A stretch of 9,346 nucleotides of DNA from Paracoccaceae bacterium (GCA_007134805.1 SLKB01000003.1:1-9346), one strand, 5' to 3'; shown: positions 1 through 6,024, numbered from the stretch's first letter. Made by a program: numbers and translations. The notes: a model not told the origin generated them from the sequence alone.

Positions 1-12
1 AGACGGCGCGAG

Positions 13-933
13 TCAAAAGCGCGGCAGCTCCGCGAGCGGGAAGGGGCCCAGCAGCAGAACTGAATCCGAGACGGAGAATTCCAGCGTGGCCGTCCCGGCG
101 CGCGGCAGCATTGACAGCACCAGCTGCGCTGCATCCCGGTCAAGCAACGCGGCCTCGACCAGAAGTTCGAACCAAGCGCCCGCGTCGGTCATCCTGACTG
201 CGAGATCTCCGTCAAGGCCGCCTTCGGCATTGATGTCCAGATCGGCGGTGACTGTCGCGCCAAGCGCGCCCCAGTCGATCTGCAAGCGCGCGGCGTGCAA
301 TGCTGCAAGGGCAGGGGCCGGCTCTCCCGCGCGCAGGGGGTCCCGAAATGTCAGATCCGCCTCGAATGCGGCCTGAACCCGGTCATCCCGGCGCCCGGCG
401 GGCACCAGTTCGGACTGCGGCACCAGATCATCGGCAACCGCAGACAGGCGATACTGCGCGCCCTCATCCTGCGTCAGCCGCGCGGAAAGCCCGTCGAGCT
501 GCGAGGCGAGCAGTGGCGGCGAAAGCGTCGCTGCACGGAGTTGCACCTCGCCCAGCCGCAGCTGTCGGTCCGGGCCGAGATGCACCTGGCCGGTCGCGGC
601 CTCCGCTGTGATCGTATGGGTGCGGCCCCAGATCACGAGCGTCTGCTCCGGGCTGAGATCAACTGCGATCCGGCCGGGCGACCAGGCGGGGCTGTGCAGC
701 GCGACTTGCGGCACCCGCCAGGTCTGGCGCTGGTCGGTGCTGGCAAGCCGCACATCCTCCAGCTGCAGTTGGAAGGCCAGCGGAAAGCCGGTCACCGGGC
801 CGGCAACGGCAGAGAGTGCGCGCGTCTCGGTGATCTGGTGGGCCACCTGCTGCGCGGCAAACCGGGCCATCGCAAACCAGGAAAGCCCTGCCAGGAGAAG
901 CCCGATCATCAGGATCGTCACTGCCTTGCCCAT
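13..933 (-). CDS. DUF2125 domain protein, membrane-anchored
   Basis: This 306-residue protein has no known function. Residues 4-24 form one hydrophobic segment, an uncleaved signal anchor or signal peptide, and the rest is a soluble, probably periplasmic domain rich in alternating beta-strand-like stretches. The part around residues 50-110, with a GFPLAFQLQLEDV strand, a WRVPQVALHSPAWSP stretch and then a strand containing SPEQTLVIWG, resembles the start of DUF2125, a family common in Rhodobacteraceae. The ATG at 933 is preferred because AAGGGG lies about 9 bases upstream and the hydrophobic segment begins right after it. The open frame continues upstream to 1563, but that part is antisense to chaC and has no family features. 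The gene is divergent from chaC across a 69-bp gap with a perfect small palindrome. The family call is from pattern memory. Confidence 0.8.
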   Translation of the reverse strand: MGKAVTILMIGLLLAGLSWFAMARFAAQQVAHQITETRALSAVAGPVTGFPLAFQLQLEDVRLASTDQRQTWRVPQVALHSPAWSPGRIAVDLSPEQTLVIWGRTHTITAEAATGQVHLGPDRQLRLGEVQLRAATLSPPLLASQLDGLSARLTQDEGAQYRLSAVADDLVPQSELVPAGRRDDRVQAAFEADLTFRDPLRAGEPAPALAALHAARLQIDWGALGATVTADLDINAEGGLDGDLAVRMTDAGAWFELLVEAALLDRDAAQLVLSMLPRAGTATLEFSVSDSVLLLGPFPLAELPRF

Positions 934-965
934 TCTGGCCCACCCCTTTCGCTTCACAGTCAAAT

Positions 966-977
966 GGTGTTTACACC
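966..977. promoter_or_regulatory. 12-bp palindrome between divergent genes
   Basis: GGTGT-TT-ACACC is a perfect 5-2-5 inverted repeat near the middle of the 69-bp gap between the DUF2125 gene and chaC. It lies 33 bases from the DUF2125 start and 26 bases from the chaC start, where a dimeric regulator could act on both. I do not recognise the regulator, and no convincing -35/-10 pair was found beside it. Confidence 0.3.
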
Positions 978-1002
978 GTCGCAGGTGAAAAGGGCCAGTC
1001 AC

Positions 1003-1584
1003 ATGCGCGCGCAAGAGGCGATTTGGGTTTTCGGCTATGGATCGCTGGTCTGGCAGCCGGGCTTTGCCTATCGCGATGCCAGGATCGCGCGGCTCGAGGG
1101 CTATGAGCGATCCTTCTGCATGCGCTCGATCCATCACCGGGGCACGGTCGCGCAACCCGGGCTGGTGCTGGCGCTCGACGAAGGTAGCGGCGGCTGCGAG
1201 GGGCTGGCTTTCGAGATCCCTGTGCGGATCGCCGAGGAAAGCCTTGAATACCTGCGTGCGCGCGAATTGATCTCGGCGGCGTATCTGGAGCGCCGCTGCC
1301 CGGTCACCCTGCGCGACGGGCGGCGGATCGAGGCGGTGACCTATGTCATCGACCGCGCGCATGATCAGTATTGCGGGGGGCTCCCGCTGGAAGAGCAGGC
1401 GCGGATCATCGCGCGCGCGCAGGGCGGGCGCGGGTCCAACAGCGAGTATCTGATGAACACCGCGCAGCATCTGGCGCAGCTCGGGTTGCGGGACGCGCAG
1501 CTTGACTGGCTGTGCGCGCGGGTGCGCGAACTCTCCGCGCCGCTCAGCGCTGACCCAGACCAAGCTGCATCAGGCCCCGCCTGA
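1003..1584 (+). CDS. chaC: ChaC-type gamma-glutamylcyclotransferase
   Basis: This 193-residue cytosolic enzyme is predicted to cleave glutathione to 5-oxoproline and Cys-Gly, the reaction known for the ChaC family. The N-terminus carries the family signature FGYGSLVW at residues 10-17, the substrate-binding loop, followed by a GC.GLAF strand near residues 64-70. The YLRARE motif at 83-88 supplies the conserved acidic residue, Glu88, expected to be the catalytic base. The C-terminal half contains SNSEYLMNTAQHL, also typical. The length suits the family. The ATG at 1003 is chosen because AAAAGGG sits about 8 bases upstream. An in-frame ATG at 964 has no such site and overlaps the palindrome at 966-977. 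The last 41 bp overlap the 3' end of the convergent ubiH-family gene. Confidence 0.9.
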   Translation: MRAQEAIWVFGYGSLVWQPGFAYRDARIARLEGYERSFCMRSIHHRGTVAQPGLVLALDEGSGGCEGLAFEIPVRIAEESLEYLRARELISAAYLERRCPVTLRDGRRIEAVTYVIDRAHDQYCGGLPLEEQARIIARAQGGRGSNSEYLMNTAQHLAQLGLRDAQLDWLCARVRELSAPLSADPDQAASGPA

Positions 1585-2734
1585 TCGGGCTGACCTGTGC
1601 CATCGTGTTCAGCACGCGCGCGCGTGCATCGCGCAGCGGCTGCATCTCGGTCATCGAGGCGCGGTTGAGCAGGCTGACCCCCGCGACACGCAAGGCGACA
1701 TCGGGGTAGCGGCGGCGATGGTAGCTCTGCAGGCTGGCCTCGCTGCCCGGGTCGCCCGTCTCCGAGACCTCGAGCAGCACCTGCAGATCTGCGAGCGACA
1801 TGTTCAGCCCCTGCGCCCCGATCGGGGGGACGACATGCGCGGCCTCGGCCATCAGCGCTGTGCGCTGGCCATGAAACCGCTCGGCGATCTGGCTGATGAT
1901 CGGCCAGACTGTCCGGCGCGACACCAGCTTGAGCGGCCCGAACAGCCCGCAGGAGCGCGCGGTCATCGCCGCCTCGAATTCCGACTCGGGGAGGGCGGCG
2001 AGCGCGACCACGTTCGGGCCATGATCCATCCAGACGATTGCCGAGCATGGCTGGCCATCGCGGTCGGGCAAGGGCACGAAGGTAAAGGGGCCGCCGCTGC
2101 GATGGATCTCGGTCGAGACATTCTGATGCGGGGTCGGATGCGTGACGGCAAAGGCGAGCGCCTTCTGCCCGTATCGGGTGCGACGCACCCCGATGCCGAG
2201 CGCCTGGCGCATGGGGCTGTCGCGCCCATCGGCGGCAATGAGCAGGCGCGCCTCGACCGACTGGCCGTCGCTCAGGCCCACGATCGCAGCCGATGTGCGC
2301 GTGGTGAGCCGGTGCGTTGCCACGCCTGTGCGGAAGGTCACAGTGTCGAGATCCGCCAGATAGGCCACCAGTTCGCGCCGCAACAGCCAGTTGGGCAGGT
2401 TCCAGCCGAAGGGCTGGTCCGAGATATCGGCCGCGTCGAAAGCATGGCTCACGCGGATTTCAGGCGTGGGCCCACCGGCATCGGCGATACGCATCACCTG
2501 CAGCGGCGTCGCATGGGGGGCGAGCGTGCCCCACAGGCCGATTTCGCGCAGCAGGGTTACCGAGGGCTGCAGAAGTGCTGTGCTGCGCAGATCCGATCCG
2601 GGGTCCTGCTCGGCCATGATCGGGGGAGCGGGATCGACGCACAGCGTCTTGTGTCCGCGCGCGCCGAATGCCGCCGCAGCGCAGAGCCCCGCGATCCCGC
2701 CGCCTGAGACCAGGATGTCAAATGTCGCGCGCAT
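1544..2734 (-). CDS. ubiH: UbiH/UbiF/COQ6-family FAD-dependent hydroxylase
   Basis: This 396-residue flavoprotein monooxygenase probably hydroxylates the aromatic ring of a ubiquinone precursor, using NAD(P)H and oxygen at the membrane face. The N-terminal Rossmann motif GGGIAG is at residues 11-16, and an SDLRSTAL segment typical of ubiquinone hydroxylases is at 48-55. The second FAD/NAD(P)H motif, AADGRDSP, is at 167-174. The third FAD motif, AEAAHVVPPIGAQGLN, is at 296-311, with Glu in place of the usual Asp of GDAAH. The start at 2734 has a strong AAGGAG 7 bases upstream. Which ring position it attacks (UbiH, UbiF, UbiI or the alphaproteobacterial UbiL type) cannot be told from motifs, so the symbol marks the family. 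The 3' end overlaps chaC by 41 bp in a tail-to-tail arrangement. Confidence 0.87.
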   Translation of the reverse strand: MRATFDILVSGGGIAGLCAAAAFGARGHKTLCVDPAPPIMAEQDPGSDLRSTALLQPSVTLLREIGLWGTLAPHATPLQVMRIADAGGPTPEIRVSHAFDAADISDQPFGWNLPNWLLRRELVAYLADLDTVTFRTGVATHRLTTRTSAAIVGLSDGQSVEARLLIAADGRDSPMRQALGIGVRRTRYGQKALAFAVTHPTPHQNVSTEIHRSGGPFTFVPLPDRDGQPCSAIVWMDHGPNVVALAALPESEFEAAMTARSCGLFGPLKLVSRRTVWPIISQIAERFHGQRTALMAEAAHVVPPIGAQGLNMSLADLQVLLEVSETGDPGSEASLQSYHRRRYPDVALRVAGVSLLNRASMTEMQPLRDARARVLNTMAQVSPIRRGLMQLGLGQR

Positions 2735-2741
2735 GCAAGCT

Positions 2742-2753
2742 CTCCTTGAGGAG
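2742..2753 (-). promoter_or_regulatory. Shine-Dalgarno of ubiH gene inside a small inverted repeat
   Basis: Read on the minus strand this is CTCCT-CA-AGGAG. The right arm is the ribosome binding site (AAGGAG, 7 bases before the ATG at 2734). The left arm is complementary to it, so the mRNA could pair as CUCC-UCAA-GGAG, a 4-bp stem with a tetraloop that would partly hide the site. The ribosome binding site itself is well supported; the hairpin is short and may be chance. Confidence 0.5.
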
Positions 2754-2792
2754 CGTCATACCTAGGTGTCGCCCGGGCCCGAGGCAATGCGA

Positions 2793-2811
2793 CGCCGCCG
2801 CGCGGGCGGCG
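2793..2811 (-). terminator. GC-rich stem-loop after the small membrane protein gene
   Basis: CGCCGCC and GGCGGCG form a perfect 7-bp stem around a 5-base loop, beginning 5 bases beyond the stop codon of the 68-residue protein. The position fits a transcription end between that gene and the ubiH-family gene. No run of T follows on the minus strand, so it is not a standard intrinsic terminator. It may slow RNA polymerase or protect a 3' end. Confidence 0.3.
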
Positions 2812-2816
2812 CGCAG

Positions 2817-3023
2817 CTATCCGAAGACGATGAAGACCAGAAGCACCAGCATCGCGAGCGCGAGCATCACCATGACGATCGCGAGGCCCTGCAGCCCCAT
2901 CGTCAGCACGGCGAGCGCCAGAACGACCACCAGCAGGGCAATGATGCCCCAGATCGCCCATGGCTCGCTCATCCGTTGCACGGGTTTGCGGCTGCTGCCC
3001 TTCTTAGAGTCGGTTTCTGCCAT
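2817..3023 (-). CDS. small two-helix membrane protein, function unknown
   Basis: This 68-residue protein is not recognised. Residues 1-20 are polar and basic (SKKGSSRKPVQR), and two hydrophobic segments follow at about 23-43 and 46-67, separated only by a short GLQG turn. The shape is an inner-membrane helical hairpin, with the N-terminus probably cytoplasmic by the positive-inside rule. The gene is very likely real: a strong GGAGG lies 6 bases before the ATG at 3023, the hydrophobic pattern is coherent, and it fills an otherwise empty gap between two same-strand genes. It lies 87 bp after the pyrimidine nucleotidase gene and 82 bp before the ubiH-family gene. Co-transcription is possible, but stem-loops on both sides may break it up. 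No link to ubiquinone or nucleotide metabolism can be shown. Confidence 0.75.
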   Translation of the reverse strand: MAETDSKKGSSRKPVQRMSEPWAIWGIIALLVVVLALAVLTMGLQGLAIVMVMLALAMLVLLVFIVFG

Positions 3024-3053
3024 GGGTCTCCTCCGGATGTGATGGTTCAGGAT

Positions 3054-3079
3054 GCCTGCGCCGATGTTGCGGGGCAGGC
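3054..3079 (-). other. stem-loop between nucleotidase and small membrane protein genes
   Basis: GCCTGC (3054-3059) pairs perfectly with GCAGGC (3074-3079). Inside, CCG and CGG continue the stem after a single mismatch, leaving a 6-base loop. It starts 32 bases beyond the nucleotidase stop codon and ends 31 bases before the small membrane protein start. It could end nucleotidase transcription or lie in the leader of the next gene. No T tract follows. Confidence 0.3.
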
Positions 3080-3110
3080 GAGATGACAGGTTGCCGCACG
3101 GGCCCGGCGC

Positions 3111-3758
3111 TCAGCCGCGCAGCCCGTGCAGGAAGCCGCCCAGATCGGCCGTGTGATGGTCGATATGGGCCGCGACAATTGGCTCGGGCGCGACAAGGAC
3201 CGTGCGCAGCCCCATGTCATGCGGTGCCGCGAGGTTGCGCGGATCATCCTCGAACATGGCCGCGCTGCGCGGATCGCATCCGTCGCGGGCAAAGATCCGG
3301 GAGAAGGCTTCAGCTTCGGGTTTGGGGCGATATCCGGCATGCTCGACACCGTAAATCGCATCGAAGAGATTGCCAAGACCGCGCGCCACGCAAACCCGCT
3401 CGGCATAGCTGGCTGTGCCATTCGTGTAGATGATCTTGCGCCCCGGCAGGGCCGCGATCGCCGCGCGCAGCGCATCATCGGCCTGCAGGGGCGTGAAATC
3501 GATCTCGTGGACCCAGTCGAGATAGGGCCCGGGGTCGAGATCATGCACGCGCATGAGCCCGGCAAGCGTCGTGCCGTACTCGGCCCAGTAGCGCCGGCGC
3601 AGGGAATCGGCCTCGGCCTGCGACACGTCGAGCGCCTGCATCACATAGCGGGTCATCCGCGTCTCGATCTGATCGAAGAGGCGCATCTGCGGAGGGTAGA
3701 GCGTGTTGTCGAGATCGAACACCCATGTGTCGACATGCGCGAATGCCAGTTTGGGCAT
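3111..3758 (-). CDS. pyrimidine 5'-nucleotidase, HAD superfamily
   Basis: This 215-residue cytosolic phosphatase of the HAD superfamily is predicted to remove phosphate from pyrimidine nucleotides such as UMP and CMP, like the yeast Sdt1/Phm8 group. All four HAD motifs are visible. Motif I is FDLDNTLYP, with nucleophile Asp15 and acid/base Asp17. Motif II is YTNGTASYAE, with Thr112. Motif III is RPKPEAEAF, with Lys146. Motif IV is MFEDDPRNL, with Asp171 and Asp172 for magnesium. The NTLYP wording and the helical cap at about 22-90 fit the pyrimidine nucleotidase branch better than phosphoglycolate phosphatase. The start at 3758 has AAGGGGG 7 bases upstream. The gene is divergent from the GntR-family gene. 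The exact substrate is inferred. Confidence 0.87.
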   Translation of the reverse strand: MPKLAFAHVDTWVFDLDNTLYPPQMRLFDQIETRMTRYVMQALDVSQAEADSLRRRYWAEYGTTLAGLMRVHDLDPGPYLDWVHEIDFTPLQADDALRAAIAALPGRKIIYTNGTASYAERVCVARGLGNLFDAIYGVEHAGYRPKPEAEAFSRIFARDGCDPRSAAMFEDDPRNLAAPHDMGLRTVLVAPEPIVAAHIDHHTADLGGFLHGLRG

Positions 3759-3778
3759 GGCCGGACCCCCTTCACAAT

Positions 3779-3815
3779 CGGGATGCTTTGATGGTTGTCA
3801 TCGAAGACGATCCCG
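3779..3815. promoter_or_regulatory. nested inverted repeats in the GntR gene promoter region
   Basis: The 89-bp gap between the divergent nucleotidase and GntR genes holds two nested inverted repeats. The outer arms are CGGGAT (3779-3784) and ATCCCG (3810-3815). The inner pair is GATG-GTTGT-CATC (3790-3802), extended by TT/AA on each side after one mismatch. GntR/FCD proteins commonly bind short palindromes beside their own gene, so this is a candidate autoregulatory operator. TTGTCA at 3795-3800 (5 of 6 to the -35 consensus) overlaps the inner repeat, but the T-rich stretch at 3818-3824 is a poor -10. Confidence 0.3.
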
Positions 3816-3847
3816 GCTTTTTTAGGATGAGACCGAAAGGCAAAGCA

Positions 3848-4501
3848 ATGTCCGATCCCAAAACCCTGAAAGATGCCTATTCGTTGATCCTCGAGGCGAT
3901 TGATGTCGGGATCTACAAGCCCGGCGACCGTCTGGTCGAATCGGAACTGGCCGAGCGGTTCGGCGTGTCGCGCACGCCGATCCGTGAAGCGCTTCAGCGG
4001 CTGGAGACACAATCGCTGCTGTCGCGCGACGGGCGGTCGCTGATCGTGGCCTCGCTCGATCACAACCAGCTTGCGGAACTCTATGTCGTGCGCTCTGCGC
4101 TGGAGGGGCTTGCCGCACGGCTCGCCGCGCGTCACGCCACCGAAGAAGAGGTCCGCCTGCTGCGCATCATGGTGCAGGAGGATCGCGCGCTGGTGGAAAA
4201 GCCCCAGGCACTGAGCCGGGCCAACAAGCGTTTTCACAAGCAGATCCATCTGGCGTCGCACAACCGGTATCTTGTGCAGCAACTCGATCTGGTGCACCGG
4301 TCGATGGCGCTGCTGGCGACCACGTCACTGTCCTTTGCCGGTCGTGGCAGGCAGACGATCGAAGAGCATGACGCCATTGTCGAGGCGATTGCCGCAGGCG
4401 ATGGCGATGCGGCGGCGCGCGCGCTCAAGGACCATATCTCGCGCGCCTTCGAGACCCGTCTGCGACAGGATTCGATGAGCCCCGAGCGTCAGTCGATCTG
4501 A
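3848..4501 (+). CDS. GntR-family transcriptional regulator with FCD ligand domain
   Basis: This 217-residue DNA-binding repressor or activator has an N-terminal winged helix at about residues 5-70. Its helix-turn-helix includes ELAERFGVSRTPIREALQ at 33-50, the classic GntR recognition segment. The C-terminal all-helical FCD domain spans about 73-205, with FH at 129-130, an EEHDAI segment (His174) and KDHI (His196), the histidines that hold a metal in many FCD proteins. The Asp usually four residues before the first His is Asn126 here. FCD ligands are mostly organic acids, but the effector cannot be read from the sequence. The ATG at 3848 follows AAAGG at a good distance. An in-frame ATG at 3791 lies inside the inverted repeat and lacks a binding site. 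No catabolic operon is adjacent, so targets may lie elsewhere. Confidence 0.9.
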   Translation: MSDPKTLKDAYSLILEAIDVGIYKPGDRLVESELAERFGVSRTPIREALQRLETQSLLSRDGRSLIVASLDHNQLAELYVVRSALEGLAARLAARHATEEEVRLLRIMVQEDRALVEKPQALSRANKRFHKQIHLASHNRYLVQQLDLVHRSMALLATTSLSFAGRGRQTIEEHDAIVEAIAAGDGDAAARALKDHISRAFETRLRQDSMSPERQSI

Positions 4502-4519
4502 CGCCCGGGGCAAGATGTG

Positions 4520-4577
4520 GCAGGCGTCGAGACTTTCCCGCGGGAAGGCGGTCAGCCTGCGGGTTGCCAGAGTTTTT
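4520..4577 (+). terminator. nested hairpin and T tract between convergent genes
   Basis: The 86-bp gap between the convergent GntR-family and hydrolase genes holds an outer stem GCAGGC (4520-4525)/GCCTGC (4555-4560), with the 12-bp palindrome TTCCCGCGGGAA (4535-4546) inside. A run of five T follows at 4573-4577. The position suits termination of the GntR-family transcript, and the palindromes could serve the opposite strand too. The T run is 12 bases from the stem, farther than in a textbook terminator. Confidence 0.4.
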
Positions 4578-4587
4578 CAGCAGCCTG

Positions 4588-5328
4588 TCAGAAGGTATCC
4601 TCGAGGAAGCGCAGCAGAGCCGCCTCGGCGCGCGCATTCGCGTCCGCGTCCCAGTCATTCGACCCCTCGACCGTGAAGGAATGCCGCGCGCCACCGTAGA
4701 TCTGCGCCTCATGCGGCACGTTCGCTTCCTGCAATGCGTCCATCAGCGCGGCAAGATCGGCCATCCCCGAGACCGGGTCAGCCGAGCCGTGCAGCACCAG
4801 AACCGGCGCCGAGGTTGCACTGTAATCCTGCCCCTCGGGCAGATCGAGCCCACCATGGAAGCTCACGAAACCCGCCAGATCGAGGCCCGCGCGCGCGGCT
4901 TCGAGCGCGGCCGCACCGCCGAAGCAATAGCCCGTCAGCACCATGTTCGAGGGCACCCCGTCAAGCGCTGTGGCCGCGTCGATCGCCCCTTCAAGGCGCG
5001 TGCGGAACTCGGCGCGGTCGGCATAGAGCGCGCCGGTAGCCGCGCGGTAGTCATCGATCCCCTCGAGCGGCGTGTCGCGCCCGAAGAGATCAAGCGCGAT
5101 GCCGACATATCCGGCCTCTGCCATCGCCTCGGCGCGGGCGATCTCATGGGCGTTCACCCCGTCCCAGTCATGGACGATCAGCACGGCGCCAAGCGGCTCC
5201 TCGGACGGGTGGGCTATGTAGCCCTCGAACACCATCTCGCCGATGCTGTACTCGAACGGCTCGGCAAATGCGGCAGCGCCCGAGAGCGCGAGCGCAAGGG
5301 CAGCGGGGGTGGTCAGTATCTTGTGCAT
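4588..5328 (-). CDS. exported dienelactone hydrolase-family alpha/beta hydrolase
   Basis: This 246-residue alpha/beta hydrolase belongs to the dienelactone hydrolase family. The residues expected for the Cys-Asp-His triad are visible: Cys135 in GYCFGG, Asp184 in HGSADPV and His216 in GARHSF, in the usual order and spacing. The first 22 residues (a basic start, a hydrophobic Ala/Leu core, then AFA before Glu23) look like a Sec signal peptide, so the mature enzyme of about 224 residues should be periplasmic. Classical dienelactone hydrolases of chloroaromatic breakdown are cytosolic. With no catechol pathway genes nearby, the natural substrate is unknown; an ester or lactone is a reasonable guess. 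The start at 5328 has AAAGGA about 9 bases upstream. The gene lies 94 bp downstream of yqeY on the same strand. Confidence 0.87.
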   Translation of the reverse strand: MHKILTTPAALALALSGAAAFAEPFEYSIGEMVFEGYIAHPSEEPLGAVLIVHDWDGVNAHEIARAEAMAEAGYVGIALDLFGRDTPLEGIDDYRAATGALYADRAEFRTRLEGAIDAATALDGVPSNMVLTGYCFGGAAALEAARAGLDLAGFVSFHGGLDLPEGQDYSATSAPVLVLHGSADPVSGMADLAALMDALQEANVPHEAQIYGGARHSFTVEGSNDWDADANARAEAALLRFLEDTF

Positions 5329-5422
5329 GCGGGGGCATCCTTTCTGCGAAGTCGGGGCCGGACTGCGACCCCCGCCATGACATAGCGCGCGCCGGGCGCG
5401 ATCCAGACCGCGGCGCAATCGC

Positions 5423-5881
5423 TCAGTTGAGGCGCGCCTTGATCGCGGCGCCGGCCTTGGCGAAATCCATCTGCCCCGCATGCGCCGCTTTCAGCGCCCC
5501 CATCACCTTGCCGATATCGCGCACGGATTGCGCCCCGGTCTTGGCGATCGCGGCATCGACAGCGGCGGCGATTTCCGCGTCGCTCATCTGCCGGGGCAGG
5601 AAGCTCTCGATCACCTCGATCTCGGCGCGTTCACGCGCGGCAAGATCGAGCCGCGCCGCCTCTTCATAGGCCCGGGCCGACTCGCGGCGCTGCTTGACCA
5701 TGCGGGTGAGCACTGCGATCAGATCCGTATCGCTGAGTTCGCTGATGCTCGGATCGCCGCGCGCCGCGATCTCGCGATCCTTGATCGCCGCATTGATCAG
5801 GCGCAGCGTCGCGAGGCGATCGGTGTCCCTGGTCTTCAGCGCCGTCTTGAGCTCGATGGCAATCTTTTCGCGAAGCGACAT
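5423..5881 (-). CDS. yqeY: YqeY/GatB-tail domain protein
   Basis: This 152-residue, all-helical cytosolic protein is of the YqeY family, related to the tail domain of the GatB subunit of Glu-tRNA(Gln) amidotransferase. The family is thought to touch tRNA or amidotransferase function, but its role is not firmly known. Typical motifs cover the whole length: TLRLINAAIKDREIA (25-39), MVKQRRESA..YEEA..DLA (61-81), EIEVIESFLPRQMS (87-100) and the C-terminal DIGKVMGALK (122-131). The start at 5881 is chosen because AGGA lies 8 bases upstream and the protein then begins MSLREKI as in relatives. An ATG at 5890 would add three residues but overlaps that AGGA. It is divergent from carA. A G+C palindrome at 5388-5400 follows the stop without a T tract. 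Confidence 0.9.
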   Translation of the reverse strand: MSLREKIAIELKTALKTRDTDRLATLRLINAAIKDREIAARGDPSISELSDTDLIAVLTRMVKQRRESARAYEEAARLDLAARERAEIEVIESFLPRQMSDAEIAAAVDAAIAKTGAQSVRDIGKVMGALKAAHAGQMDFAKAGAAIKARLN

Positions 5882-5919
5882 GGCTTTCATCCTGTGGATG
5901 GGGATGTGACAAGTGCGGA

Positions 5920-5948
5920 GGTCTACCGGATCGCGCGCGCCGCGGCAA
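5920..5948 (-). promoter_or_regulatory. candidate promoter of yqeY
   Basis: On the minus strand TTGCCG (5948-5943) and TAGACC (5925-5920) are separated by 17 bases. They match the sigma-70 consensus at 4 of 6 and 3 of 6 positions. The -10 box would be about 39 bases upstream of the yqeY start. GC-rich alphaproteobacteria often keep only such partial matches, so this is plausible but weak. Confidence 0.25.
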
Positions 5949-5973
5949 CGGGCAAGCAGGCCCGCGCGCACCT

Positions 5974-6002
5974 GCCCGGATTGGCCCGGATTGGCTTGAT
6001 TC
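5974..6002. repeat. 10-bp tandem repeat upstream of carA
   Basis: GCCCGGATTG is repeated exactly in tandem at 5974-5983 and 5984-5993, followed by a worn third copy, GCTTGATTC, at 5994-6002. It lies 56-84 bases before the carA start in the 176-bp gap shared with yqeY. The 10-bp period is close to one helical turn, so a regulator could bind side by side on one face. It may equally be a slippage product. Confidence 0.55.
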
Positions 6003-6024
6003 CCGCGCGCGGCCTGAATAGATG
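5996..6024 (+). promoter_or_regulatory. weak candidate promoter of carA
   Basis: TTGATT (5996-6001) and TAGATG (6019-6024) are 17 bases apart and match the sigma-70 boxes at 4 of 6 and 3 of 6. Transcription would then start near 6031, leaving a leader of about 27 bases before the ATG at 6058. That would rule out the in-frame ATG at 6022 as a start. The -35 box sits in the degraded third copy of the 10-bp repeat. Confidence 0.2.

Noticed and set aside
295..1002. Upstream in-frame extension of chaC
   Set aside because: It is antisense to the DUF2125 gene and adds residues with no relation to the ChaC family, whose members begin just before the FGYGSL loop.
934..1563. Open frame extending the DUF2125 gene upstream on the minus strand across chaC
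   Set aside because: The extension is antisense to chaC, which has clear family motifs, and the internal ATG at 933 has an RBS and begins a hydrophobic anchor. Long stop-free antisense frames are common at this GC content.
1502..2707. 401-codon plus-strand open frame antisense to the ubiH-family gene
   Set aside because: Its translation has no hydrophobic pattern or known motif, while the opposite strand encodes a full FAD monooxygenase. It is a compositional shadow.
5388..5400. CGCGCC-G-GGCGCG palindrome after yqeY as a terminator
   Set aside because: A one-base centre cannot form a good loop and no T run follows on the minus strand. It is low-complexity GC sequence, so it is not listed as a feature.
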